A stretch of DNA of 64,000 bases. Origin: Pseudomonas sp. BSw22131. Its GTDB lineage: Bacteria; Pseudomonadota; Gammaproteobacteria; Pseudomonadales; Pseudomonadaceae. Below are positions 10,495-19,184 of this stretch, in pieces (positions within the stretch are counted from its first letter, which is position 1; every line of letters begins with the position of its first letter). The notes under the pieces were generated by a model. That model had not been told where the DNA came from. It ran no database searches and saw only the letters and a list, made by a program, of their open reading frames with translations. The stretch lies in contig NZ_CP113949.1 of the NCBI RefSeq assembly GCF_026810445.1, forward strand, positions 3,844,001 to 3,908,000, in the 5' to 3' direction. The translations under genes and the position numbers were made by a program.

Positions 10495-10548
10495 CTGCCT
10501 AGGCAGTGAGTTGGTGGGATATTACTGCCTAGGCAGTTATCTTTTCAA
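10495..10548 (-). promoter_or_regulatory. efflux-operon promoter with two MarR-type operators
   Basis: On the minus strand a -35 TTGAAA (10548-10543) and -10 TAATAT (10524-10519) are separated by 18 bp. The spacer contains the perfect palindrome CTGCCTAGGCAG (10525-10536). An identical palindrome (10495-10506) lies exactly 30 bp away, between the -10 and the marR start codon. This layout lets a dimer on each site block RNA polymerase binding and clearance. Confidence 0.8.
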
Positions 10549-10923
10549 TGAAACATTATTTAACATTTGAGCTTTCAGACGAGCGTGGGGGGGGCTTAGC
10601 AGATGCGGGGCTCTGGGTGATGGGCTTTGCCTGATAACCGCAATCGCGGCCTGGCCGCGGGTCGTCAGCTACACCAGAATGGGGCGCTCCGGAAACACGA
10701 GTGACGCCACCGGCCCTGTAGGCGTAATCGCGGCCTCGCTTCGGCGCGTCAACGCCTACAAAAAGGCTGGGGCATGACACATTTGCCGATGACTCCAACG
10801 CCCCTGCAGGAGCGGACGAGCAACGCGAGGCCGCGATGGGCTGCGCAGCGGCACTGTCCCCGTGACGTGGGTGTGTGGAGGAAAGTCGCTAATCGGCAAG
10901 CATCGGACGGTGCCAACCGCTGA
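10549..10923. repeat. gene-free stretch with REP-like palindromes of two other families
   Basis: No gene is supported between the marR promoter and miaE. A hairpin-forming unit with GTAGGCGT...ACGCCTAC ends occupies 10718-10759. A second unit with GAGCAACGCGAGGCCGCGAT lies at about 10819-10838, followed by GGGCTGCGCAGCGGC. The latter block recurs near 48508-48555. The small open frames here are repeat-encoded and not called. Confidence 0.7.
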
Positions 10924-11529
10924 TCAGGTCGGCACGCCGCTGTGGAAGCGGAAATCCACGTCCGGGCTTTCGATCAGCTCACGCTCGGCCAGGCGCACTT
11001 CTTCGATCTTGGCGCTGACGTCGGCTTCGTCGCCGTAGGTGTATGCAAGCTTCAGGTAGTCCTGAAAATGCCTTGCTTCGGACTTGAGCAGGCTGGCGTA
11101 GAACTTCGCCAGGTCCTCGTCCAGATGAGGCACCAGCGCGGCGAAACGCTCGCACGAGCGGGCCTCGACGATGGCGCCCACCACCAGCGCATCGGTCAGC
11201 CTGTAGGGATTGTGGTTGCGCACCAGCTTGCGCAGCGATCCTGCATAGCGCGCCGAGCTGATGTTGACCAACGGGATGCCGCGCTTTTTGATGATGCTGA
11301 TCACCTGCTCGAAGTGACGCAGCTCTTCGCGTGCCAGACGCGACATCTTGCTCAGCAGATCAAACTTGTCGTTGTACTGGAACATGAACTGAAACGCCGC
11401 GCCCGCCGCCTTCTTCTCGTTGTTGGCATGGTCGATCAACAAGATATCCAGATTGTGCAAGGCTGCCTGAACCCAGCTGTCAGGGGTGCGGCAAAGCAGG
11501 AAAGCATCGATTTCAGGATAGATCTGCAT
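10924..11529 (-). CDS. miaE: tRNA-(ms2io6A)-hydroxylase
   Basis: Non-haem di-iron oxygenase that hydroxylates the isopentenyl side chain of ms2i6A37 in tRNA. The called protein is 201 aa, the usual length. It is a four-helix ferritin-like fold with metal-ligand motifs REELRHFEQV, EARSCERF and KSEARHFQDY. The frame is open further upstream to 11760, but that extension has no family resemblance. ATG 11529 gives the conserved N-terminus MQIYPEIDAFLLCRTP. The gene is divergent from the beta-lactamase. Confidence 0.92.
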   Translation of the reverse strand: MQIYPEIDAFLLCRTPDSWVQAALHNLDILLIDHANNEKKAAGAAFQFMFQYNDKFDLLSKMSRLAREELRHFEQVISIIKKRGIPLVNISSARYAGSLRKLVRNHNPYRLTDALVVGAIVEARSCERFAALVPHLDEDLAKFYASLLKSEARHFQDYLKLAYTYGDEADVSAKIEEVRLAERELIESPDVDFRFHSGVPT

Positions 11530-11739
11530 GAGTTCACAATGGCTGGGTGGGCAAGGCGCAGCATTATACGAGGGCTGTTGCGCAGGAACAGTGCCGTGGA
11601 GAAGAAAAGCGCAGAAACGGACGCCGTCGTCAGCCTGGTCGTACCTTGGGTGCCCAAGCGCATGAGGCACACCGCCGTGTCGCACAAACAGCTGAACGAT
11701 TAAACTCGGCGTCCGATTGAAAAGGACGACGTACTCGCT

Positions 11740-12906
11740 ATGCGCATCAGTCTTTCCCACGGCGCAGCAGCCATTTTTCTGACCTTGTGCACGACCGCAT
11801 CAGCCGCCGCAGACGCCCTGCACGCCCGCATTGAGTCAACAGTGGACGCAGTGCTCGCCCCGATGATGGCCCGATACAACATCCCGGGCATGGCGGTCGG
11901 CGTGGTCTTCGAAGGCAAGCCTTACCTGTTCAGCTACGGCGTCGCTTCACGGCAAACAGGTCAGCCCGTCACATCCGACACCCTGTTTGAACTGGGTTCG
12001 GTCAGCAAGACGTTCACCGCAACCCTCGCCGCCTATGCGCAGGTAAAGGGCGATCTTTCGCTGTCAGACAAAACCAGCCAGTACTTCCCCTCGCTCAAGC
12101 AGCACCCGTTTGGTGACGTGACGCTGATTAATCTGGGGACGCATACGCCCGGCGGCTTGCCGTTACAGGTGCCTGAAGACATCACCAACAATGACCAACT
12201 GACGCGCTACTTCGAGCAGTGGCAACCTGCGTCAGCACCCGGCACGTTCAGAACCTACGCCAATCCGGGCATCGGCACCCTGGGGCTGATTACCGCGAAG
12301 GCCATGGGGCAGGATTTCAAAACGTTGATGGAGGGAAGCCTGTTGCCCGCGCTGGGCCTTAGCAACACGTACATTGATGTGCCCGCGCCGCAGATGACTC
12401 ACTACGCGCAGGGCTATACCAAAGACGAAAAACCGATCCGCGTATCGCCCGGCGTGTTGTCGGCCGAGGCGTATGGCATCAAGTCGAATGTCGTCGATCT
12501 GACGCGCTTCATGCAGGCCAACATGAAGCAGATCACACTGGGCAAAGCTTACGAGCAAGCGATCAACGACACGCATACCGGCTATTACGCGGCGGGCGGC
12601 ATGACCCAAGACCTGATCTGGGAGCAATACCCTTACCCGGTCCCACTGAAAGACCTGCAAGAGGGAAACTCGGCGGACATGATCCTCAAACCCAAGCCAG
12701 TGCGCGAGATACAGCCGCCAATGACGCCGCGTGACGACGTCTGGATCAACAAAACCGGCTCTACCAATGGTTTCGGCACTTATGTGGCGTTTGTGCCGGA
12801 GAAGCGCATGGGGATTGTGCTGCTGGCCAACAAGAATTACCCCAATGAGGAGCGCGTGGCAGCGGCGTATCGGATTCTTGAGGCGCTCACCGGTGATGCT
12901 CGTTAG
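11740..12906 (+). CDS. ampC: class C beta-lactamase (AmpC family)
   Basis: Periplasmic serine beta-lactamase, 388 aa with an N-terminal signal peptide (hydrophobic to about residue 22, AXA-like SAAA). All class C signatures are present: SVSK with catalytic Ser87 and Lys90, YAN at 173-175, and KTG at 338-340 (NKTGSTNGFG). The flanks are miaE and a DUF1289 gene; no ampR gene is adjacent, unlike in P. aeruginosa. The last bases overlap the convergent DUF1289 stop. The enzyme looks intact and should hydrolyse cephalosporins, but expression level cannot be judged. Confidence 0.94.
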   Translation: MRISLSHGAAAIFLTLCTTASAAADALHARIESTVDAVLAPMMARYNIPGMAVGVVFEGKPYLFSYGVASRQTGQPVTSDTLFELGSVSKTFTATLAAYAQVKGDLSLSDKTSQYFPSLKQHPFGDVTLINLGTHTPGGLPLQVPEDITNNDQLTRYFEQWQPASAPGTFRTYANPGIGTLGLITAKAMGQDFKTLMEGSLLPALGLSNTYIDVPAPQMTHYAQGYTKDEKPIRVSPGVLSAEAYGIKSNVVDLTRFMQANMKQITLGKAYEQAINDTHTGYYAAGGMTQDLIWEQYPYPVPLKDLQEGNSADMILKPKPVREIQPPMTPRDDVWINKTGSTNGFGTYVAFVPEKRMGIVLLANKNYPNEERVAAAYRILEALTGDAR

Positions 12907-13382
12907 ACGCCCTGTGCGCCGAAAGCATCCTTCAAAAAGCCCGGTGCGATGTAGCGTTCGTAGTGCGCTTCGGACAGCAGGAAAAACTCCCTGTCGATGG
13001 CGTCACGCAATTCTGGGAGGGCCCAGTCGCGAAACTCAGGCATCAGCACCATGCCGTACGCCTCAAGCTGATTGATGACGCGTGCGCCACGGGCAATCAG
13101 TTGATAGGCCCAGCAATACTCGGACTGGTGCGGCACGAAACGGATCTTGCGCTGCTCCAGTTGAAGGCGCAGCTTGTCTTTGTCGAAGACTTCGAGCTTG
13201 GCGTTCATCACCTGCACCAGCAATTGCTCCAGACGCAGCCACACGGCGCGCTTTTGCGCCTCGTTATAGCCGTTCCAGTGAATGACTTCGTGATGAAAGC
13301 GCTTGCAGCCACGGCACACCAGATCTCCGTAAACAGTGGAGCAAAGGCCGACGCAAGGCGTTTTGATGGTCTGATTGGGCAT
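12903..13382 (-). CDS. DUF1289-domain protein
   Basis: 159-aa protein with an N-terminal DUF1289 motif: PCVGLCSTVYGDLVCRGCKR supplies a CX4CX8-9CX2C cluster suited to metal or Fe-S binding. The C-terminal ~110 residues are alpha-helical, with no further recognised domain. ATG 13382 (MPNQTIKTP) is preferred over an in-frame TTG at 13412 because the family N-terminus starts there. Function unknown. It converges on ampC, and the two stop codons overlap. Confidence 0.85.
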   Translation of the reverse strand: MPNQTIKTPCVGLCSTVYGDLVCRGCKRFHHEVIHWNGYNEAQKRAVWLRLEQLLVQVMNAKLEVFDKDKLRLQLEQRKIRFVPHQSEYCWAYQLIARGARVINQLEAYGMVLMPEFRDWALPELRDAIDREFFLLSEAHYERYIAPGFLKDAFGAQGV

Positions 13383-13795
13383 GGCACACAAACACGGCAG
13401 AGGACGAAACAAGCCCGCATGTTAGCCCTTTGTCTAACGGGGTACACCCCTGAAGATGTAGGGGCTAACTTACCTTTAGTTTTTTTTTACCGTAGAATCA
13501 CCGGGCCTTTTAAGGCGCCAATGTCCGTTGGAAGCTGTTTTCAAAGCGTCACGAGCACAGTCAGGGCTGTCTACCGTTGTAGGGAGCCCAACCCCGCAGT
13601 CCGGTTTAACGCAGGTTTGCCCTGCGTTCCCCTCCCAAACCGTTCCATGCAGGCGTAAAACTTTGAAAACAGCTTCTGTTGGAGATCGTCAGCTTCCTGC
13701 CAAAAAACTCGAAAAGTTTTAACGCACTTGGATGCGGACTTTCTTCGGATGAGCGTCCCGGACACCCATTTGGGACCACTGATGAGGGTAATACT
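13383..13795 (+). promoter_or_regulatory. acnB promoter and long leader region
   Basis: Gene-free stretch between the divergent DUF1289 gene and acnB. It holds an inverted repeat GTTAGCCC/GGGCTAAC (13421-13428/13462-13469) enclosing GGGG-TACA-CCCC, a run of nine T (13480-13488), and a possible promoter (weak -35 TTACCT at 13470, -10 TAGAAT at 13493, 17-bp spacing). A strongly structured leader follows (separate entry). A GAGGGT ribosome-binding site lies 8-9 bp before the GTG start. Confidence 0.55.
13531..13676 (+). ncRNA. candidate structured leader RNA of acnB (three-way junction)
   Basis: The ends GAAGCTGTTTTCAAAG (13531-13546) and CTTTGAAAACAGCTTC (13661-13676) are perfectly complementary over 16 bp. 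Inside are two strong hairpins. P2 is GGGCT/AGCCC plus CTAC/GTAG with loop CGTT (13564-13589). P3 is CGGTTT/AAACCG plus AACGCAGG/CCTGCGTT with a CCCCTCCC bulge (13602-13642). This gives a compact three-way junction ending 120 nt before the acnB start. It may be a cis-acting RNA, or a small mobile element with terminal inverted repeats. I do not recognise it as a known RNA family. Confidence 0.5.
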
Positions 13796-16405
13796 GTGCT
13801 TGAAGCCTACCGTAAACACATCGAAGAGCGTGCCGCTCTGGGTATCGTGCCCCAGCCGCTTAACGCCGAACAAACTGCAGGCCTGGTCGAGCTGCTGAAA
13901 AACCCACCGGCTGGCGAAGAAGCTTTCCTGCTTGATCTGATCACCAATCGCGTTCCACCTGGCGTCGACGAAGCTGCCTACGTCAAAGCCGGTTTCCTGT
14001 CCGCTCTGGCCAAGGGCGAAATCACCTCCCCTCTGCTGGACCGTAAACACGCTGTAGAGCTGCTCGGCACCATGCAGGGCGGTTACAACATTGTGACCAT
14101 GGTCGACCTGCTGGACGACGCTGCACTGGGTCAGGTCGCTGCCGACCAACTCAAGCACACCCTTCTGATGTTCGACGCATTCCACGACGTCGCTGAAAAA
14201 GCCAAAACCGGTAATGCAATCGCCCAAGGCGTTCTGCAGTCCTGGGCTGACGGCGAGTGGTTCAGCAAGCGCCCGACGCTGGCCGACAAGATCAGCCTGC
14301 GCGTATTCAAGGTTACCGGCGAAACCAACACCGACGACCTGTCGCCAGCGCCTGACGCCTGGTCGCGTCCAGACATCCCGCTGCACGCCCTTGCGATGTT
14401 GAAGATGGCCCGCGAAGGCATCGTGCCCGACGTTCAGGGCTCTATCGGCCCGATGAAACAGATCGAAGAAATGCGCGGCCAGGGTTTCCCTATCGCCTAC
14501 GTCGGCGATGTGGTCGGCACGGGTTCTTCGCGTAAGTCGGCTACCAACTCGGTGCTGTGGTTCTTCGGCGACGACGTCCCGAACGTACCGAACAAGCGCG
14601 CTGGCGGTTTCTGCTTCGGCACCAAGATTGCCCCGATCTTCTACAACACCATGGAAGATGCCGGCGCTCTGCCAATCGAATTCGATGTCTCGAACATCAA
14701 CATGGGCGACGTGATCGACGTCTACCCGTACGCTGGCAAAGTCTGCAAGCACGACAGCGAAGAAGTCATCACCACCTTCGAACTCAAGACCCCGGTGCTG
14801 TTGGACGAAGTCCGCGCTGGCGGCCGTATCCCGCTGATCATCGGCCGTGGCCTGACCGACAAGGCGCGTGCTGAGCTGGGTCTGGGCCCAACAGACCTGT
14901 TCAAGCTGCCAGAAGCTCCTGTCGACACCGGCAAAGGTTTCACCCTGGCGCAGAAAATGGTTGGCAAGGCGTGCGGTCTGCCGGAAGGCAAAGGTGTGCG
15001 TCCTGGCACCTACTGCGAACCGAAGATGACCACCGTCGGCTCTCAGGACACCACCGGTCCAATGACCCGTGACGAACTGAAAGACCTGGCGTGCCTGGGC
15101 TTCTCCACCGATCTGGTGATGCAGTCTTTCTGCCACACCGCGGCGTATCCAAAGCCGATAGACGTGACCACGCACCACACGCTGCCTGACTTCATCATGA
15201 CCCGCGGCGGCGTTTCCCTGCGTCCGGGCGACGGCATCATCCACAGCTGGCTGAACCGCATGCTGCTGCCGGACACCGTCGGCACCGGCGGCGACTCGCA
15301 CACCCGCTTCCCGATGGGGATTTCGTTCCCGGCCGGTTCCGGTCTGGTTGCGTTCGCGGCTGCGACTGGCGTGATGCCACTGGACATGCCGGAATCGATC
15401 CTGGTTCGCTTCAAGGGCGAGATGCAACCGGGCATCACCCTGCGTGACCTGGTTCACGCGATTCCTTACTTCGCGATCCAGAAGGGTTTGCTGACCGTCG
15501 AGAAAAAAGGCAAGAAAAACGCCTTCTCGGGTCGCATCCTGGAAATCGAAGGCCTGGACAACCTGAGCATCGAGCAAGCATTCGAACTCTCCGACGCCTC
15601 GGCCGAGCGCTCCGCCGCAGGTTGCACCATCAAGCTGTCCAAAGAGTCGATCACCGAGTACCTGAACTCGAACATCACCCTGCTGCGCTGGATGATCGAA
15701 CAGGGCTACGGCGATCCGCGCACTCTGGAGCGCCGTGCTCAAGCGATGGAAGCCTGGGTTGCCAATCCGGAACTCATGGTTGCGGACGCTGATGCCGAGT
15801 ACGAAGAAATCATCGAGATCGATCTGGCCGACATCAAAGAGCCTGTGCTCTGCGCGCCAAACGACCCGGACGACGCGCGTCTGCTGTCCAGCGTTGCCGG
15901 CGAGAAGATCGACGAAGTGTTCATCGGTTCGTGCATGACCAACATCGGCCACTTCCGCGCTGCGGGCAAGTTGCTCGAACAAGTCAAAGGTCAGCTTCCA
16001 ACGCGTCTGTGGCTGTCGCCGCCGACCAAGATGGATGCTCACCAACTGACCGAAGAAGGCTACTACGGCATCTACGGCAAGGCTGGCGCGCGCATGGAAA
16101 TGCCGGGCTGCTCGCTGTGCATGGGCAACCAGGCACGCGTAGAACCGAACGCCACTGTAGTGTCTACGTCGACCCGTAACTTCCCGAACCGTCTGGGTGA
16201 CGGCGCGAACGTTTACCTGGCTTCGGCTGAGTTGGCGTCCGTTGCCTCGATCCTTGGTCGCCTGCCGACCGTCGAGGAGTACATGGAATACGCGGGCAAG
16301 ATCGACAGCATGGCGGCTGATGTTTACCGCTACCTGTCCTTCGACCAGATCGCCGAATTCCGTGAAGCCGCTGCGAACGCCAATATCCCGGTTGTTCAGG
16401 CTTAA
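13796..16405 (+). CDS. acnB: aconitate hydratase B
   Basis: Bifunctional aconitase/2-methylisocitrate dehydratase, the main TCA-cycle aconitase of gamma-proteobacteria. It is 869 aa from the GTG at 13796. The frame is open to 13679, but homology begins at [20 protein letters not shown], so GTG 13796 with its GAGGGT ribosome-binding site is chosen. The AcnB-specific N-terminal HEAT-like and swivel domains come first. The [4Fe-4S] cysteines sit in GSCMTN and [12 protein letters not shown], and the substrate segment is [14 protein letters not shown] strong terminator follows 23 bp after the stop. Confidence 0.97.
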   Translation: MLEAYRKHIEERAALGIVPQPLNAEQTAGLVELLKNPPAGEEAFLLDLITNRVPPGVDEAAYVKAGFLSALAKGEITSPLLDRKHAVELLGTMQGGYNIVTMVDLLDDAALGQVAADQLKHTLLMFDAFHDVAEKAKTGNAIAQGVLQSWADGEWFSKRPTLADKISLRVFKVTGETNTDDLSPAPDAWSRPDIPLHALAMLKMAREGIVPDVQGSIGPMKQIEEMRGQGFPIAYVGDVVGTGSSRKSATNSVLWFFGDDVPNVPNKRAGGFCFGTKIAPIFYNTMEDAGALPIEFDVSNINMGDVIDVYPYAGKVCKHDSEEVITTFELKTPVLLDEVRAGGRIPLIIGRGLTDKARAELGLGPTDLFKLPEAPVDTGKGFTLAQKMVGKACGLPEGKGVRPGTYCEPKMTTVGSQDTTGPMTRDELKDLACLGFSTDLVMQSFCHTAAYPKPIDVTTHHTLPDFIMTRGGVSLRPGDGIIHSWLNRMLLPDTVGTGGDSHTRFPMGISFPAGSGLVAFAAATGVMPLDMPESILVRFKGEMQPGITLRDLVHAIPYFAIQKGLLTVEKKGKKNAFSGRILEIEGLDNLSIEQAFELSDASAERSAAGCTIKLSKESITEYLNSNITLLRWMIEQGYGDPRTLERRAQAMEAWVANPELMVADADAEYEEIIEIDLADIKEPVLCAPNDPDDARLLSSVAGEKIDEVFIGSCMTNIGHFRAAGKLLEQVKGQLPTRLWLSPPTKMDAHQLTEEGYYGIYGKAGARMEMPGCSLCMGNQARVEPNATVVSTSTRNFPNRLGDGANVYLASAELASVASILGRLPTVEEYMEYAGKIDSMAADVYRYLSFDQIAEFREAAANANIPVVQA

Positions 16406-16427
16406 TCGCTGAAATCTGCGTCATGAG

Positions 16428-16451
16428 AACCCCGCTTCGGCGGGGTTTTTT
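16428..16451 (+). terminator. rho-independent terminator of acnB
   Basis: Perfect 8-bp GC-rich stem AACCCCGC / GCGGGGTT with a TTCG tetraloop, followed by a T tract, located 23 bp after the acnB stop. Confidence 0.95.
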
Positions 16452-16808
16452 ATTGCCTGTCGATGGGCGTCGACACCTGCTTGGCTCTTCATCAAGCGCC
16501 TTCCTGCCCTGAGGCTGAGTCACCCGCCAAATGTCCAGTCACTGTGTAGAACATCACGCTGATCATTCGCCGCAACCCGACCTTTGCGAACGCGTGAGCG
16601 GGCAGCAGCGATCATGGGTTTGTCCCGTCTGCCCGGCTCAGCGCTCATGATCCGCGTGCTTGCCTCAAGCACGTTCCCACCTCAAAGCATGAGTGAGTCG
16701 CCCTACCCCCGCCCCCGACCTTTCTGTTTGCTGAACCAATCGCGTATTTTTCCTGGCGCCGCAGAAATGGGCATACACCTGCACTAGAATCCGCCGCACC
16801 TCCTCCTC
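16452..16808. other. gene-free stretch upstream of uppP
   Basis: No convincing gene or RNA is seen. A TAGAAT hexamer near 16785-16790 could be a -10 box for uppP, but there is no good -35. Short frames here have no recognisable coding character. Confidence 0.5.
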
Positions 16809-17702
16809 ATGATTTTCAAGGCAAGTACTTTGACGAACGCATGTACCAACGGCCTTGACGTAGGCTTCGCCTCCCTGGATTACCTGCAAATCGGCATCCT
16901 TGGCGTGATTCAGGGCATCACTGAGCTGTTGCCCATATCTTCCACCGCGCACATGCGCGTGGTCCCCGCCCTGCTGGGCTGGCCGGACCCTGGTTCTGCG
17001 TTTTCAGCAGCGATGCAATTGGCCGCATTGGCTGCAGTGGTCAGTTATTTCTGGAAGGATGTGCGCCAGGTGGCGACCGGCAGCGTTCAAGCGTTGCGCC
17101 AGAAAGACTACGACAACCGGTGGTTCAAGTTGGCGGTGGCGATCATTCTCGCAACTATCCCCATCGGCATTGCTGGCGTGGCGTTGTCGTCAACCCTGAA
17201 CGCTTGCAACTCGCCGTTGCGTGGGCTGATGGTGATCGGTATTTCCTGCGTGCTGATGGCGGTGCTGATGGCCGCAGCAGAACTGACGGCGCGACATCGC
17301 CGTACCGTCGGCGACATGCGCCTGCGCGATGCATTAATTGTCGGGATTGCGCAGATAGGCGCGTTGATTCCCGGGGTCTCCCGTTCGGGCTCGACCCTGA
17401 CAGCCGCTCTGTTTCTCAACTTCAAGCGCGAGGAAGCAGCCCGTTTTTCCTTTTTGCTCGGGTTACCGGCGATCGCCTTGGCGGGCTTGAAAGAACTGTG
17501 GGTACTGTCCCATACCGAACTTGCGGCCAACGCCTGGCCGCACTTGCTGTTTGGTCTGGTAGTTGCCAGTGTCTCGGCGTTCCTGGCGATCTGGGGGCTG
17601 ATGAAATTTCTGGAGCGCTTCTCGACCTGGCCGTTCGTGATCTATCGCGCAGCGCTGGGGATTTTCCTGATTGTGGCGGTGAGCACGGGCTTGCTCAGTT
17701 GA
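16809..17702 (+). CDS. uppP: undecaprenyl-diphosphatase (BacA/UppP family)
   Basis: Integral-membrane phosphatase that recycles undecaprenyl pyrophosphate, the lipid carrier of cell-wall synthesis; extra copies give bacitracin tolerance. The 297-aa protein is strongly hydrophobic with several TM helices. The two catalytic motifs are QGITELLPISSTAH (E39, S44-S45, H48) and PGVSRSGST (188-196). The start is uncertain: ATG 16809 lacks a visible ribosome-binding site, and an in-frame TTG at 16830 has AAGG upstream. Homology starts near LDYLQIGILG (residue 23), so either start is compatible. Confidence 0.9.
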   Translation: MIFKASTLTNACTNGLDVGFASLDYLQIGILGVIQGITELLPISSTAHMRVVPALLGWPDPGSAFSAAMQLAALAAVVSYFWKDVRQVATGSVQALRQKDYDNRWFKLAVAIILATIPIGIAGVALSSTLNACNSPLRGLMVIGISCVLMAVLMAAAELTARHRRTVGDMRLRDALIVGIAQIGALIPGVSRSGSTLTAALFLNFKREEAARFSFLLGLPAIALAGLKELWVLSHTELAANAWPHLLFGLVVASVSAFLAIWGLMKFLERFSTWPFVIYRAALGIFLIVAVSTGLLS

Positions 17703-17747
17703 ATACGACGCTCGGCAGAACGTCAACTTACCGGCTCAGGCAACGCG

Positions 17748-17820
17748 ATCGAGTGGGAAGCGGGTTCGCACCCGCCGTCCTCTCACACCAACGCACGTAC
17801 GGCTGCGCATACGGCGGTTC
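17748..17820 (-). ncRNA. group II intron 3' end (domains V-VI), relic
   Basis: Read on the minus strand, 17820-17786 resembles domain V of group IIC-like introns: GAACCGC start, CGUAUG/CGUACG stem and UUGGUG return. Then 17785-17748 resembles domain VI: GUGAGAGGACGG, a GC hairpin GCGGGU/ACCCGC, and the end CCCACTCGAT with a terminal AY. No reverse-transcriptase gene accompanies it, so it cannot be a complete autonomous intron. It lies directly downstream of the enolase-superfamily gene. Similarity is by eye to known intron ends, without alignment. Confidence 0.6.
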
Positions 17821-17909
17821 AAGTTATGCGGCGAAGCCGGTTCATCTTATCCAGTAATGAGACCGGCCCAACGTCACGCAGGTACACGGTGATATCACGA
17901 AAGAAGCGT

Positions 17910-19184
17910 TCAAAAGCGCGGCTTGACCGCCTTCCACTCCGGCTTGTAACGCTGCATCTGTTTCACGTCATCGCGCTGACGAATGCCGCACGTCAGGTAC
18001 TGGTCGTGCAACTTGCCCAGTTGATCGTGATCCAGCTCCAGACCCAATCCGGGCGCACGGGTGATCTTCACACAGCCATCGACGATGGGTATTTTGCCGC
18101 CCTTGATCACTTCTTCATCCGGTTCCTGCCAAGGGTAATGCGTGTCGCAGGCGTAATCCAGATTGGGCACCGCGGCGGCGACATGCGCCATCGCCATCAG
18201 GCTGATGCCCAAATGGGAATTGGAATGCATCGACACGCCTAAGCCAAACGTGTCGCACATTTTCGCAAGCGTCTGGGTGTCGCGCAGGCCGCCCCAGTAG
18301 TGATGGTCGGCGAGGACGATTTGCACGCTGTTTAACGCAACACTGCGGCGGAATTCATCGAAATCGGTGACCACCATGTTGGTCGCCAGCGGCATGCCGG
18401 TGCGCTTGTGCAGTTCGGACATACCGTCCAGGCCCGGTGTCGGGTCTTCGTAATATTGCAGGTCATCACCCAACAATTCAGCCATGCGAATCGAGGTTTC
18501 CAGCGACCAATTGCCGTTCGGGTCGATGCGCAGCGGGTAACCGGGAAAAGCCTTTTTCAGCGCCTTGATGCACAACACTTCGTGTTCCGGTGGCAGCGTG
18601 CCGGCCTTGAGTTTGATGCTCTTGAAACCGTTGGCTTCGATCATGCGTCGGGCCTGGGCGACGATCTGCTCTTCGTTTAGAGCTTCGCCCCAACTGTCGG
18701 GTTTGTAGGGTGAATCGACATGCTGGGCGTATTTGAAGAACAGGTAGGCGCTAAACGGGATCTCGTCGCGAATCGCACCGCCCAACAAGTCCACCAACGG
18801 CACGTTCAACGAGTGCGCCTGCAAATCCAGGCAAGCTACTTCGAACGCCGAATACGCGTTGCTCACCGCTTTGCTGGCATGGGATCCCGGCGCCAGTTCC
18901 GCACCGGCAATGCTCGTCGGTTTGTTCGCCGCCACGGTAGCTTGCACGATGCGGCGCAGTTGATTGAGGTTGAAGGGGTCGAGGCCGATTAACTGGTCTT
19001 GCAGTTGCTGCTGGATCAACAGCGCCGGGGCGTCACCGTAGCTTTCACCCAGGCCAATGTAGCCATTGTCGCTTTCGATCTCGATGATCGAGCGCAGCGC
19101 AAAAGGTTCGTGAATCCCACTGGCGTTCAGTAGAGGCGGATCACGGAAAGCGATTGGGGTGACGGTGACTCGTTTGATTTTCAA
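17910..19184 (-). CDS. glucarate-dehydratase-like enolase-superfamily enzyme
   Basis: Enolase-superfamily sugar-acid dehydratase, 424 aa, mandelate-racemase type barrel. The catalytic Lys pair is in FKSIKLKAG (KxK). Metal ligands are expected in LRIDPNGNWS and QYYEDP, then the LATNMVV segment. The general His is likely in SMHSNSHLG. The NMVV/HHYWGG/HSNSHLG pattern places it in the glucarate dehydratase group; substrate glucarate, galactarate or idarate is inference. Its start overlaps the MFS stop (ATGA), so the permease-dehydratase pair is coupled, with a divergent LysR regulator. Confidence 0.85.
   Translation of the reverse strand: MKIKRVTVTPIAFRDPPLLNASGIHEPFALRSIIEIESDNGYIGLGESYGDAPALLIQQQLQDQLIGLDPFNLNQLRRIVQATVAANKPTSIAGAELAPGSHASKAVSNAYSAFEVACLDLQAHSLNVPLVDLLGGAIRDEIPFSAYLFFKYAQHVDSPYKPDSWGEALNEEQIVAQARRMIEANGFKSIKLKAGTLPPEHEVLCIKALKKAFPGYPLRIDPNGNWSLETSIRMAELLGDDLQYYEDPTPGLDGMSELHKRTGMPLATNMVVTDFDEFRRSVALNSVQIVLADHHYWGGLRDTQTLAKMCDTFGLGVSMHSNSHLGISLMAMAHVAAAVPNLDYACDTHYPWQEPDEEVIKGGKIPIVDGCVKITRAPGLGLELDHDQLGKLHDQYLTCGIRQRDDVKQMQRYKPEWKAVKPRF

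Noticed and set aside
10556..10798. 80-codon minus-strand frame upstream of the marR promoter
   Set aside because: Lies over palindromic repeats; repeat-encoded composition.
13571..16045. 824-codon open frame antisense to acnB
   Set aside because: It is the mirror of a highly conserved gene in high-GC DNA; its translation is low in recognisable domains and it has no independent support.
17826..18242. 138-codon plus-strand frame next to the intron relic
   Set aside because: Antisense to the dehydratase end and intron remnant; not related to intron-encoded proteins.
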